From the NCBI GenBank assembly GCA_964644555.1, contig CAZXWI010000001.1, forward strand, positions 1 through 53,106: a stretch of DNA of 53,106 nt. The letters are read 5' to 3'. Below, in pieces: positions 16,454 to 25,830 of the stretch. The notes beneath the pieces were generated by a model that saw only the letters and a program-made list of their open reading frames with translations, did no database searches and was not told the origin of the DNA. Made by a program: the position numbers and the translations under genes. This stretch comes from RUG14186 sp964644555. GTDB lineage: Bacteria > Bacillota > Clostridia > Eubacteriales > Anaerofustaceae. Positions within the stretch are counted from its first letter, which is position 1. Each line of letters begins with the position of its first letter.

Positions 16454-18739
16454 TTAATTTAAGAACATACCAACATAATCGTCGTCATCAAGTTCTTGTT
16501 CTTCTTCACAAACAGACTCTTCTTCTTTTTCGATAGATTCGGTATCTATGTTTTCTTCCTTCTGACAAGGCTGTTCTGTATTCGTTTCTTCTGTGTCGGA
16601 AAGAGCTTGATTATATTCTGCAACAAGCGAATCGTAATCGTTTTCGTAGACTGTTAATTCAGGATTTTCTTTAACAGATTCTTCAACATAATCTTCATTT
16701 ACCAAATCGGATTTTATTTCGTCAATAACTTCATCACTTTCAACTCTCTCCAAAATGCTGTCAAGCAAATCGGGAGTGTCCTCAATGGATATATTTTCTT
16801 CGGATTCTTCGATTTCCGAAACTGCTTTTACATTATCCGCTTCTTCGATATCTTCGCTTTCCACATCCTCTGCACATTCCTGCTTGGCAGCTGAATATTC
16901 TTCAATTAACGAATCATAGTCATTTTCGTAGCTTGTAATAACAGTGTCCCCTTCGGTGATGATTATTTCCTCATTACTATCGTTTTCTGCCGAATCGCCA
17001 TTTTCTTCATCACTAATTGCAGATGTTTCATAATCCAAAGAATCGTAATCACTTTCGTATGAAGTATCTTCATTCGTTTCTTCTACGCACTCTGTAGTAT
17101 CTTTATCACATTCTTCTTTATATACCGAACTTTCGGGCAGAGCATTATCGCAAATTTCTTCGGATTCATTCCTATTTAAAATACCATCAAGTGTATTGAG
17201 TGTTTTATCATATGTTTTTTCAGCCGCTTCACATACTCCCGTCAATACACCGTCTGTTGCATTTACAATATCGGATTTTTCGCCAAATTCCTTATTTACC
17301 GATAAGCCGGCTTGTTCCCTCTCGACTTCTTCGCTGTAGCTTGTCGGGTCTTTGGCATACTTTGATACATTGGTTATTACACTGTTACCCATTTCGGATT
17401 TAATCGTTTTTTCGTAATCAAAATATACATCATCAATACCGTCTATTACGCTCTTATCCGCACGCTTATAATACTGACCGGTATATTTAAGAGTCATTTC
17501 CTCGGTAACACCGTGATTTTTAATCAAATCTTCGTAAAACTCACCACTGTTTTTAACTGTGCGCTTCTGAGTTTCGTAATCAACCTTAACGAGTCCGAAT
17601 CTTGCACTTTCGCCCTCGAGCCATTCGAAATTATCCGTAAAGCTCCAATGATAATAACGCATATAAGGAAGATCAGACTCACTCATTGCCTTTAAATGCT
17701 CATATATAAACTTTATTCTGAAATCATCCGTATTGTCGCATGTTCCGTTTTCCGTAACATATATCGGCATGGGTGCAATATCGTATAATTTTTTTGCACA
17801 AATATTGATTCCTTCCGGGTATATTTCCCAACCCAAGTCATTAACGGGAGCAAATTCTTTTACACCGTCCTCAAAGCCGGTTAAAGTGGATCTGCTGTAA
17901 TAATTGAGTGCAATAAAATCAGCATACAACCCTTTGGGCAAATCGAGTTTTTTTATGGGACGCTCGCATTCTCCGAGAGTCATTGCCTTCACTACGGCAG
18001 TTTGGAAATATTGCTCCGTTTTTCTTACCGCAAATCTTTGGTATGCGCTTTTTTCATCTTTGGGTTCAAACACTCTCATATGGATACTGTAGCTGACCTT
18101 GGTGTTGGTGTAACCCATTTGGTTTCTGATTTCGTGAATGAGATTATATGCTTTAATATGGCACTTTGCCATATTGGTAAGAACCTTGCCCATCAATTTT
18201 AATTTTTGTTTCCCCGGAGGCCAAGAGCCGAAGAAAAATCCGTTTATGGCATATACATTCGGTTCATTTATTGTAATATATTCGCTTACAATATCCCCGA
18301 TGGATTCAATCATCTTTTTAACATAGTGCAAAAATATTTCCACACATTCGTCATTTTCGAATCCACCCATATTTTCAAACCACATCGGGTTGGAAAAATG
18401 ATGCAATGTTACAAGAGGTGTTATGCCTGATGAAATCAAATACGATATAACATCTCGATAATGCTTGATTTCTCCGTTGTTAAATACTCCCTTGGTAGGT
18501 TCTATTCTGCTCCATTCGATGCTCAAACGGTAATGGGTAATACCCATTTTTGCCATAAGGTCGATATCTTCTTTATATAAATGATAATGATCATTGGCTC
18601 TCAGCGGAGATGATGAGTCTTTGATATAACCTTTTTTGTACCAATCATACCAACTGTTTCTTTTGTCCGAGCCTTCAACCTGTGTTGCACTGCTTGCCAC
18701 ACCAAGTTCTAAATCATCTTTCAATCGTAATTCTTCCAT
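16454..18739 (-). CDS. GH1 family glycosidase with long acidic C-terminal repeat tail
   Basis: Residues 1 to about 415 form a complete glycoside hydrolase family 1 domain (beta-glucosidase or 6-phospho-beta-glucosidase type). Seen: the acid/base motif ITINEPN (Glu159) and the nucleophile motif YVTENGT (Glu330), plus YHWSFTDNFEW near the domain end. The remaining roughly 345 residues are highly acidic, low-complexity and carry three copies of a Y-E-(S/N)-D-Y-D-S-L motif. No signal peptide or anchor is visible. The ATG at 18739 is 8 nt from AGAGG; the TTG two codons earlier is not favoured. No sugar transporter is adjacent. The tail is not normal for GH1. Confidence 0.88.
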   Translation of the reverse strand: MEELRLKDDLELGVASSATQVEGSDKRNSWYDWYKKGYIKDSSSPLRANDHYHLYKEDIDLMAKMGITHYRLSIEWSRIEPTKGVFNNGEIKHYRDVISYLISSGITPLVTLHHFSNPMWFENMGGFENDECVEIFLHYVKKMIESIGDIVSEYITINEPNVYAINGFFFGSWPPGKQKLKLMGKVLTNMAKCHIKAYNLIHEIRNQMGYTNTKVSYSIHMRVFEPKDEKSAYQRFAVRKTEQYFQTAVVKAMTLGECERPIKKLDLPKGLYADFIALNYYSRSTLTGFEDGVKEFAPVNDLGWEIYPEGINICAKKLYDIAPMPIYVTENGTCDNTDDFRIKFIYEHLKAMSESDLPYMRYYHWSFTDNFEWLEGESARFGLVKVDYETQKRTVKNSGEFYEDLIKNHGVTEEMTLKYTGQYYKRADKSVIDGIDDVYFDYEKTIKSEMGNSVITNVSKYAKDPTSYSEEVEREQAGLSVNKEFGEKSDIVNATDGVLTGVCEAAEKTYDKTLNTLDGILNRNESEEICDNALPESSVYKEECDKDTTECVEETNEDTSYESDYDSLDYETSAISDEENGDSAENDSNEEIIITEGDTVITSYENDYDSLIEEYSAAKQECAEDVESEDIEEADNVKAVSEIEESEENISIEDTPDLLDSILERVESDEVIDEIKSDLVNEDYVEESVKENPELTVYENDYDSLVAEYNQALSDTEETNTEQPCQKEENIDTESIEKEEESVCEEEQELDDDDYVGMFLN

Positions 18740-18924
18740 AACCAAACCTCTTAATGAGAATATCTTGCTGAATATATATTATACATTAAAAAATACAAAA
18801 CTTAATATACATTTCGGTAATTTAATGGAAGAATTTTTATTTTTCACTTTTAGGTATATTTATATACCCCATTTTAAACAAAATGATATATAATTATTAT
18901 ATTAGCTAGTAAAAGAGGTGCATT

Positions 18925-19233
18925 ATGCAAAGAAATGATGAAGTGATAAACGAAAGCTATGCAAGGCTGTTGGAAATAATCAAATTTTCGAAATTACAAA
19001 TGGAAAAACTCGGTAACTACGAAATATTCAACCGCCATGTAATACAAATACTCCCCGAAATGGCACTTCTCATAGAAAAACTCTGCAATGCGGGAGCAGA
19101 TGAAAATGACTTAAAAGGCATAGTCGAAAAATACAGCGAATATGTATATGGTTCAAAGGACGAAGAGGCTCTCGCAACCTATGAACAGCTTAAAGAAAAA
19201 TATCCCGTATTTGACTCTCTTGCCAAATATTAA
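18925..19233 (+). CDS. Small hypothetical alpha-helical protein
   Basis: 102 residues, mostly charged helical sequence with no membrane segment or Cys motif; I do not recognise the family. It has a good ribosome site (AAAGAGGTG) and an upstream ATATAATTATT that could serve as -10, and ends at a strong terminator, so it is a genuine monocistronic gene. Ends DSLAKY. Confidence 0.65.
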   Translation: MQRNDEVINESYARLLEIIKFSKLQMEKLGNYEIFNRHVIQILPEMALLIEKLCNAGADENDLKGIVEKYSEYVYGSKDEEALATYEQLKEKYPVFDSLAKY

Positions 19234-19247
19234 AATTTTACCCATAT

Positions 19248-19277
19248 AAAATACACTGCCAATAGGCAGTGTATTTT
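19248..19277. terminator. Bidirectional terminator between convergent genes
   Basis: AAAATACACTGCC / GGCAGTGTATTTT with an AATA loop: a 13-bp perfect stem with T-runs in both directions. Serves the small plus-strand gene and the minus-strand XRE-aminotransferase gene. Confidence 0.9.
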
Positions 19278-19288
19278 GTTTAAAGGAA

Positions 19289-20779
19289 TTATTTTTGTTG
19301 ATATGTTTGCAGGAAATCTCCCAAATTATCCATGGATTCTTTCAATATTTCTATTCTCGGCAAATAAACTATTCTGAAATGGTCAGGTTCCGGCCAGTTA
19401 AAGCCGCTGCCTTGAACAACCAAAACTTTCTTTTCTTTCAAGAAATCGAGAGCAAATTTAACATCGTCTGTTATGTTGAACTTTTTAACATCGATTCTTG
19501 GGAAAGCATAGAATGCGGCTTTAGGCTTGACAACGCTTATTCCGGGAATGCTGTTGAGAGCTTCGTATATAAATTCTCTTTGTTCGTAGATTCTTCCGCC
19601 CGGTTTTATATATTCATTTACGCTTTGATAACCTCCGAGTGCTGTCTGAACTATGGACTGAGCGGGAACATTGGAGCATAAACGCATATTGGAAAGCATA
19701 TTAATTCCGCTTATGTAATCTTTGGCAATCTTTTTATTTCCGCTTAAAACCATCCAGCCGATTCTGAAACCTGCTATCATGTGTGATTTAGACAATCCAC
19801 TGAATGTAACGCAGAACAAATCCGGTGCAAGAGATGCTATCGAAACATGCTCTTCGTCGTCCATAACGAGTCTGTCGTATATTTCATCGGAGAATATTAT
19901 CAACTGATTCTGCCTTGCAACCTCTACTATCTGCTCTAATACCTCTTTCGGATATACCGCACCTGTCGGGTTATTGGGGTTAATAATAACAATGGCTTTG
20001 GTTCTTGAATTGACTTTCTTTTTAATATCTTCAATATCAGGATACCAATCCGATTTTTCATCACATAAATAATGCACTACCTTTCCCCCTGAAAGCGTTG
20101 CGGTTGCAGTCCAGAGCGGATAATCCGGAGCCGGAATAAGAATCTCGTCACCTTCGTCCAAAAGAGCCTGCATACACAAGTTGATAAGCTCGCTGACACC
20201 GTTTCCCGTATAGATATCCGAAACATCTACATTTGGTATATTTCTAAGCTGAGCGTATTGCATGATTGCCTTTCTTGCGGCAAACAGACCTTTCGAATCG
20301 GAATATCCCTCGCAGTCGGTAAGCTGACGTTTCATATCGAAGATTACTTCTTCGGGAGTGCGGAATCCAAACGGCGCAGGATTACCGATATTGAGCTTTA
20401 ATATATTCATACCCATTTCTTCCATGCGATTCGCTTCATCAACAACAGGACCTCGCACATCGTAAAGAACATTATTAAGTTTTGTCGATTTTGTAAATTC
20501 TCTCATACCGAATTCCCCTTCTGCCGTACTCGGCTCATTATTTTCATTTTGAATTGTTTCACCTTTAAGCCATGCTAAATCCACCGATAAGGCTTCCGAC
20601 AGCATTCGCATAATTTCGCCTCTGGGAACATTCTTTCCGCTTAGGTATTGACTCAGCTGGCTTTTACTGAGCTTTGTTTCGCTTGTAGGTTCAAGTGCAT
20701 TTACCATTTCTATTACTTCGGATTGTTTGAGTCCTTTTTGGTTCAAAACCATATTCAATCTATCTGAAAATGTGTCCAT
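19289..20779 (-). CDS. XRE helix-turn-helix / class I aminotransferase fusion
   Basis: Residues 1 to about 75 form a Cro/C1-type DNA-binding domain (LNQKGLKQSEV ... LSKSQLSQYLSGKNVP, then LSVDLAWLKG). The rest is a complete fold-type I PLP aminotransferase close to the AlaA/alanine transaminase group. Seen there: NIGNPAPFGF, GNGVSELI, PAPDYPLWTA, INPNNPTGAVYP, and the PLP lysine in FSGLSKSHMIAGFRIGW. The ATG at 20779 has GGAGG 5 nt upstream. A consensus promoter and three AAGTTCA elements sit upstream, suggesting autoregulation. The order is HTH then aminotransferase, and the HTH is XRE rather than the GntR type of MocR proteins. It is probably an active aminotransferase that also binds DNA (inference). 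Confidence 0.87.
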   Translation of the reverse strand: MDTFSDRLNMVLNQKGLKQSEVIEMVNALEPTSETKLSKSQLSQYLSGKNVPRGEIMRMLSEALSVDLAWLKGETIQNENNEPSTAEGEFGMREFTKSTKLNNVLYDVRGPVVDEANRMEEMGMNILKLNIGNPAPFGFRTPEEVIFDMKRQLTDCEGYSDSKGLFAARKAIMQYAQLRNIPNVDVSDIYTGNGVSELINLCMQALLDEGDEILIPAPDYPLWTATATLSGGKVVHYLCDEKSDWYPDIEDIKKKVNSRTKAIVIINPNNPTGAVYPKEVLEQIVEVARQNQLIIFSDEIYDRLVMDDEEHVSIASLAPDLFCVTFSGLSKSHMIAGFRIGWMVLSGNKKIAKDYISGINMLSNMRLCSNVPAQSIVQTALGGYQSVNEYIKPGGRIYEQREFIYEALNSIPGISVVKPKAAFYAFPRIDVKKFNITDDVKFALDFLKEKKVLVVQGSGFNWPEPDHFRIVYLPRIEILKESMDNLGDFLQTYQQK

Positions 20780-20808
20780 ATTGCCTCCGGTATCATTTAT
20801 TTTCACAG

Positions 20809-20837
20809 ATTATATCACGATAAAAAACAAAGCGCAA
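20809..20837 (-). promoter_or_regulatory. Promoter of the XRE-aminotransferase gene
   Basis: On the minus strand: -35 TTGCGC, 17-bp spacer, -10 TATAAT, about 30 nt before the start codon. Confidence 0.72.
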
Positions 20838-20845
20838 GACTAAAT

Positions 20846-20890
20846 TGAACTTATTTTAAATTTAATTGAACTTTGCTGTCTTGAAGTTCA
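20846..20890. repeat. AAGTTCA repeat cluster upstream of the XRE-aminotransferase promoter
   Basis: Plus-strand TGAACTT at 20846-20852 and 20867-20873 (exactly 21 bp apart, two helical turns), and the inverted copy AAGTTCA at 20884-20890. They lie just upstream of the -35 box, as expected for binding sites of an XRE-type regulator. Confidence 0.55.
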
Positions 20891-20892
20891 GT

Positions 20893-22284
20893 TTACGGCA
20901 AAACAAGTTCAATTTTATCATAACTGAAATATTTTTGTTCTGTTTGATAAATAGAATCTTCCTCTTTTAAAATAACCGAATCTACTTTTACCTCCTCTGT
21001 GATATAATTTTTCTTTATTCTATAGCAAACGCTGTAGCCATTATAAGAACCGATACAAACGCTGTAATATTCATTTAAAAGAGCCTTAGAACAACACGCA
21101 CATTCATACACATTTCCATCTACATTAAGATGTGCCGAACTTTGTTTCACTTTGCTCTTATCATTGGTTGATTCGACTAACACCTCTACATACTTTTCAC
21201 AAAAAGCATTTCGGCTGTATAAGTTAAGCTTATTTTCCTCTTTAACATAATAAGGATAGTACACACTTATTCCACATGAACCGAAATTTCCCACGCCGTT
21301 TTTACAATACACCACCGCATTATTAACGCTGTCTATAAGTTCCTGCACTTCTTCGCTTGATTGGTTTTCAAAAATGCTGAGCAAATCCGCCATATCCGAA
21401 TACCCTTCTTCTTTGGATTTACCGCCGAACAAAATGATATGCTCAGTCCCTATTTTCGCATTTTCTACGGCATTATCAAATTTTACGAAAACATCCTTTG
21501 CTTTATTGCAATCAATTACTGAAATACTCAAATAATCAAAGGAATATTCATCGTGGGTGCTCTTAAAATAGAGTTTAGCCAAAAGTTTTGCTTCGTCATG
21601 GGAATTCAAAGCATACCTTTCATTTTTGAAAAAACTTTTGTAATCAAATCCGCAAGCAGGCATACTCTCTTCACTGGCAACGATGTAATCGGCATAATTT
21701 CCCACTGCATAGATAGTTTCCAAATTTGCCATAAGGCATGCATCAAAGGCAATAAAACCGAAACAAATACCGTTTTTATCGTATATCTTCTTAAATGCGA
21801 GCTCAAGTTCATTCGTAATTAAACTGTCGGAAGAATGATTTTCATCTTTTCCGGATCCGCTTAATGCATTGCCGCCATGGTTCCAAAGGATAATGTTATA
21901 TTGGCTCTCCCCCTCTAAGGTATAAACATAATCGACAAAATCAGATAATGTATCAGCTTTGTCCATATTGGCGCTATCAAAACTCTTTATCTTTTTAAGT
22001 GAATTTTCTTTAACTTCAAAGACCTCGTTGTATTTAGGGTTAATACATTCAGTGTGCCACTTTTCGCTGCCACCGGTATAAACATATATTTTAAAATCTT
22101 CTCCCGTTTTGGCAGATACGATTTCTTTTATGTCAATGCTGGCAGATGCAAAATCGCTTTCCAAATCAGAACCGTTCATATATATTAAATACACACGTTT
22201 GCATTTGTTTTCCTTCGTTTGCGAAAAAATAAATATGAAAGAAATTACCGTAAGAAAAATAAAAACAAACACTCTTTTTTTCAT
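20893..22284 (-). CDS. Clostripain-family (C11) cysteine peptidase
   Basis: Seen: an N-terminal hydrophobic segment (about residues 4-21) that acts as signal or anchor, a first strand VYLIYMNGSDLESD, the catalytic His in LWNHGGN (His136) and the catalytic Cys in AFDACLMA (Cys183), the clostripain/C11 dyad. After about residue 330 a C-terminal domain of unknown type contains a CACC sequence. C11 enzymes are secreted or surface cysteine proteases with Arg/Lys specificity in the gut Clostridia. No clear Shine-Dalgarno precedes the ATG. It reads into the promoter region of the XRE-aminotransferase gene. Confidence 0.85.
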   Translation of the reverse strand: MKKRVFVFIFLTVISFIFIFSQTKENKCKRVYLIYMNGSDLESDFASASIDIKEIVSAKTGEDFKIYVYTGGSEKWHTECINPKYNEVFEVKENSLKKIKSFDSANMDKADTLSDFVDYVYTLEGESQYNIILWNHGGNALSGSGKDENHSSDSLITNELELAFKKIYDKNGICFGFIAFDACLMANLETIYAVGNYADYIVASEESMPACGFDYKSFFKNERYALNSHDEAKLLAKLYFKSTHDEYSFDYLSISVIDCNKAKDVFVKFDNAVENAKIGTEHIILFGGKSKEEGYSDMADLLSIFENQSSEEVQELIDSVNNAVVYCKNGVGNFGSCGISVYYPYYVKEENKLNLYSRNAFCEKYVEVLVESTNDKSKVKQSSAHLNVDGNVYECACCSKALLNEYYSVCIGSYNGYSVCYRIKKNYITEEVKVDSVILKEEDSIYQTEQKYFSYDKIELVLP

Positions 22285-22441
22285 ATTATTATTTTGTGCA
22301 AAATGAAAAAGTATTATTTAAGATTCGTAAAAATACATAGCGAATTTAATTTTGAAATTCCTCGTTTATTAAAGATGACAACTTCGCTTATTCTTTTGAT
22401 TTCGCCTTTAAAATCGGTACTTTATGTGATATTATTTCACT

Positions 22442-23128
22442 ATGGATTATTTTGACTGGTTATTTTTGACTTTGGAACTTACAGGAACTATCGCATTTGC
22501 AATATCGGGAGCAATGCTGGCAATAGAAAAGAAATTGGATATCTTCGGAGCTGTGGTATTAGGCACGGTATGCGCAGTGGGTGGAGGACTTCTACGCGAC
22601 TTAATATTAGGCAACACACCTCCTGCAATGTTTCAAAACCCGATATACGCTTTTAGTGCAATAATTACTTGCATAATAACATTTTCTTTGGAATACGCAA
22701 TAAATAAGCACTACAAATTTTCGGAAAAAATAAAGAAAAACTGGTATGACACTAAATTCATGAACCTGTGCGACTCCATTGGGCTTGGTATATTCGTAAT
22801 AGTGGGAATGAATGCCGCAATTAATTCCGGATATTTCGACAATGCGTTTTTATGCATTTTCGTTGCAGTAATAACGGGTATAGGTGGAGGAATGATAGGT
22901 GAAACGCTTGTGGCGATAATCCCGAAAGTATTGAGAAAGCGCATATATGCGGTAGCCGGTATCATTGCGGCAATAGTGTACTACATATTCGAAAAGATTT
23001 CGCTTTATAAGCCAATAGGCATATTTATCGTCATCGCATTGACTGTGTCAATCAGATTTTTGGCAATACATTATAATTGGAACCTGCCTTATATAGATAA
23101 AACAGAAGAAGGGAATAAAACAGAATGA
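22442..23128 (+). CDS. TRIC-type cation channel / UPF0126 membrane protein
   Basis: Two repeated halves of three membrane segments each, with the glycine-rich signatures GTIAFAISGAMLAIEKK, TVCAVGGGLLRDLILG and, in the second half, GIGGGMIGETL. This is the bacterial TRIC (trimeric intracellular cation channel) fold, formerly UPF0126/YadS. Length 228 is typical. The start ATG has no obvious ribosome site. Its stop overlaps the next gene in an ATGA, so it heads a three-gene operon with a ferredoxin-like small protein and a HepI-like transporter. Confidence 0.85.
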   Translation: MDYFDWLFLTLELTGTIAFAISGAMLAIEKKLDIFGAVVLGTVCAVGGGLLRDLILGNTPPAMFQNPIYAFSAIITCIITFSLEYAINKHYKFSEKIKKNWYDTKFMNLCDSIGLGIFVIVGMNAAINSGYFDNAFLCIFVAVITGIGGGMIGETLVAIIPKVLRKRIYAVAGIIAAIVYYIFEKISLYKPIGIFIVIALTVSIRFLAIHYNWNLPYIDKTEEGNKTE

Positions 23129-23316
23129 TTTCGGTATTTGATATTTACGAACTGCTGCCCCATACCGACTGTGGCAAATGCACAGCGGGAAGCTGCATGA
23201 ATATGGCAAAGAAACTATCACAAAACACAGCCAATATGAACGAATGTAGCGTTATAGCAGCAAACCCGGAAGAATACGGCGAACTGGAAAGTCTTATAAA
23301 AAGTGAAGAACAATAA
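23125..23316 (+). CDS. Small Fe-S-binding protein (PF04060-like)
   Basis: 63 residues with LLPHTDCGKCTAGSC and a fourth Cys in MNECSV, spaced Cys-x2-Cys-x4-Cys-x17-Cys (residues 16, 19, 24 and 42). This is the pattern of the small 4Fe-4S domain found at the start of RnfB and the corrinoid/CODH gamma subunits. Here it stands alone. Its ATG overlaps the TRIC stop, so expression is coupled. A free-standing copy next to membrane transporters suggests an electron-transfer or redox-sensing accessory (inference). Confidence 0.75.
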   Translation: MISVFDIYELLPHTDCGKCTAGSCMNMAKKLSQNTANMNECSVIAANPEEYGELESLIKSEEQ

Positions 23317-23317
23317 A

Positions 23318-23800
23318 ATGAAAACAAATAAATTAACTCTTTATGCGCTTATTATTTCTGTGGCAATGATACTCAGCTATGTGGAATCATTAATTCCCGC
23401 ATTTGTGCCTATACCCGGCATAAAACTGGGGCTTGCCAATATAGCCACAGTATTTGCGCTGTATAAACTTGATACAAAGGCTGCTGTAATAATATCGGTA
23501 ATCAGAATTACATTATCCTCCCTTTTGTTTTCCGGACTCTTCAGCATAATCTACAGCATATCGGGAGCTTTTCTCAGCCTTTTCGCCATGCATATACTTA
23601 TAAAAAGCAAGAAATTCTCCCCCGTAGGAGTGAGTGTAAGCGGTGCTGTCTGCCATAATTTGGGGCAGGTGATAACAGCCGCATTAATTATGCAAACATC
23701 CAAACTTATGTATTACTTTGCAGCACTGCTTTTAAGCGGAATCATCTCGGGAACGGTTATCGGAATCGCCGCAGGACTTATCATTCAAAGAATAAAATAG
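23318..23800 (+). CDS. Gx-transporter / heptaprenyl-diphosphate-synthase component I (HepI) family membrane protein
   Basis: About five membrane segments with the family-typical VESLIPAFVPIPGIKLGLANI at the N-terminus and GAVCHNLGQVI in the middle. The family resembles ECF-type substrate-binding subunits and is usually encoded beside Fe-S/NusG_II or ApbE-type proteins, as here. Start taken at ATG 23318, one base after the previous stop; the GTG at 23303 is less likely. Length 161. The substrate is unknown. Confidence 0.8.
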   Translation: MKTNKLTLYALIISVAMILSYVESLIPAFVPIPGIKLGLANIATVFALYKLDTKAAVIISVIRITLSSLLFSGLFSIIYSISGAFLSLFAMHILIKSKKFSPVGVSVSGAVCHNLGQVITAALIMQTSKLMYYFAALLLSGIISGTVIGIAAGLIIQRIK

Positions 23801-23902
23801 TGGGTAAATTGTATTTTAATAATATATCCCATACATAATTTGTAAATTTATGTTAAACTATGCGTAACATAATTGTAACATATATTTTAATCGGAGAAAA
23901 TT

Positions 23903-25723
23903 ATGCCATTCGGTTTAAAACAAAAGCTCAACGAAACGGAAAAGTTTCAAAAGAAGCTAGATAAATCATTAAAAAGAACAGCGCATAAACAAATGGTTTT
24001 GGACACCCTCCAAACCAAGCGTGCATTAAAAGAAGAAAACAAAAAACTAAAATTATATAAGCAAATTAAGCCGCCGGCTCAAACGCAGGAAGCCCCAAAG
24101 GAAGAACAAAATATCATCTCGGATACGGCCGAAACGATAAATGAGCAGACCTCGACGAAGCAGGGCGAAGTAAATCAAAATAAAATAAATGATTTTTTCG
24201 CAAAAGCACTTATCAACATGGAATATTTCTTTTCCAATTTAAGTCAAAAGATGAGCCGAAACAGAAAAATCATTACACTTACATTGTGTGTTTTGGCAAT
24301 AACGGCAATTTCGATTTCAGCATACAACTACTTCGTGTGCTACGAAATAAACTTGGACGGAAATGATATCGGCATCGTGGCAAGCCATAATAAACTCAAC
24401 AGCGCACTCGACAAACTGCAATCAGACTTGCAAAATGAGTACGAACTGCCCTCACTGTATTTTGAAAGGTCGGTTACATCTAAAAAGGTCATCGTTTTTG
24501 ACAGAGAAAATATCCTTTCTGCAGACGAAATATACGAAAAAGCCAAGAAAGCAAATCTTCCGCTGTTTTGCATCGGAGGAGTTATCAATATAAACGGTGT
24601 GGATACCGTAAAACTTTCATCTAAAGCAAAGGCTCAGGAAGCTCTTGATACTTTTTATGATTATTTCAAGGAATCCCCTGCCGATTGGGTAAAAGTTTTG
24701 AACATCCCCGATATCAAAACCGATGAAAACATCAAAATAGCGGAAAAAGTCATTTCCATAGGCTCCGACTGTACCGTTGACGAAGCTGTGGATTACCTAT
24801 TGGGGCTTAGTGCAAACGCAATTACCTCAAACGATAATGACGGAAGAGTCGTAATTGCAAGCTTACCCCAACAAAGTGCATTGCAAACGGCTCAAACAAC
24901 CATAACTTCCGCATCAGCAAATGAGAAATCCGACGAAATCAGGGACTTTGACGAAAACGAAACCATGATATCGCAAATGTCATACACGATTCCGCAAACG
25001 GCACTCGCATTCAGAGCGGATTTATCATCAAAAGAGGAAGTCGATACATCCCTTAATCTTAATGTCAGAATGACCTCGCAGGTAGAATATTACAGAGATA
25101 TCCCCTATGAAACCGTAGAATACGAAAACTCATCTCTTTATAAGGGTGAGAGAATCGTAACCACAAGCGGTGTTAACGGTAAATCGTATGTTAAGGCAAA
25201 TATAGTCAGCGAAAACGGAATTCTGGTATCGGAGGAGATACTCCATGAAGAAGTCTACGAAGAAGCTGTCAATGAAGCAATTGCCGTAGGCACAAGGCCA
25301 CTTCCCGTGCTTAACGGCGAAAGCCCCTACATAATGCCGACAACAGGCTTGGTATCTTCCACCAATAGGGAGGGTTCTCATTCGGGCTTCAGAGCAGTTG
25401 ACATAGCCAACAGAGAGGGTACCGGCATATATGCCGCAAGAGCCGGATATGTAATATTTGCTACGCAGGATAATTCGGGATATGGTAAATATATAAAAGT
25501 AGACCACGGCGACGGATATGTAACCTGGTATGCACATTTAAGCGAATTTAAGGTTAGTGTAGGAGATTATGTCAATCAAGGCGAACTGATAGGACTTATG
25601 GGAAACACCGGTCGTTCCACAGGCCCACATTTGCACCTCGAAGTGCGATACAATAATGCACGTATGTATATTCCCGCATTCTTTAATATAGAATACGGCG
25701 ATTATGTTTACGCATTCGAATAA
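23903..25723 (+). CDS. M23 family metallopeptidase with G5 domain
   Basis: Residues 1-110 are a charged cytoplasmic coiled-coil-like region. One membrane segment lies at about 128-147. An extracytoplasmic region with two LysM-like/DUF repeats follows, then a G5 domain (about 395-465, containing EVYEEAVNEAIAVGTR) and a C-terminal LytM/M23 zinc peptidase domain (about 480-600). Zinc-site sequence PHLHLE (His576, His578) and YAHL (His545) are present. The N-terminal ligand region reads SHSGFRAVDIAN, where the His-to-Asp spacing is longer than the usual H-x3-D. It is a cell-wall endopeptidase, or an inactive SpoIIQ-type variant. CGGAG precedes the ATG. Confidence 0.87.
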   Translation: MPFGLKQKLNETEKFQKKLDKSLKRTAHKQMVLDTLQTKRALKEENKKLKLYKQIKPPAQTQEAPKEEQNIISDTAETINEQTSTKQGEVNQNKINDFFAKALINMEYFFSNLSQKMSRNRKIITLTLCVLAITAISISAYNYFVCYEINLDGNDIGIVASHNKLNSALDKLQSDLQNEYELPSLYFERSVTSKKVIVFDRENILSADEIYEKAKKANLPLFCIGGVININGVDTVKLSSKAKAQEALDTFYDYFKESPADWVKVLNIPDIKTDENIKIAEKVISIGSDCTVDEAVDYLLGLSANAITSNDNDGRVVIASLPQQSALQTAQTTITSASANEKSDEIRDFDENETMISQMSYTIPQTALAFRADLSSKEEVDTSLNLNVRMTSQVEYYRDIPYETVEYENSSLYKGERIVTTSGVNGKSYVKANIVSENGILVSEEILHEEVYEEAVNEAIAVGTRPLPVLNGESPYIMPTTGLVSSTNREGSHSGFRAVDIANREGTGIYAARAGYVIFATQDNSGYGKYIKVDHGDGYVTWYAHLSEFKVSVGDYVNQGELIGLMGNTGRSTGPHLHLEVRYNNARMYIPAFFNIEYGDYVYAFE

Positions 25724-25744
25724 AAGTTAATATAATTCTTATAT

Positions 25745-25774
25745 GCCGACTGTCAGAATGATGGTCGGTTTTTT
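25745..25774 (+). terminator. Terminator of the M23 peptidase gene
   Basis: CCGAC / GTCGG stem with a 13-nt loop, followed by TTTTTT, 22 nt after the stop codon. Confidence 0.75.
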
Positions 25775-25830
25775 GTGGGAAAAGCCTCACATATACATTC
25801 CAAACGAAGTTTCACACAAGAACCAATAAA

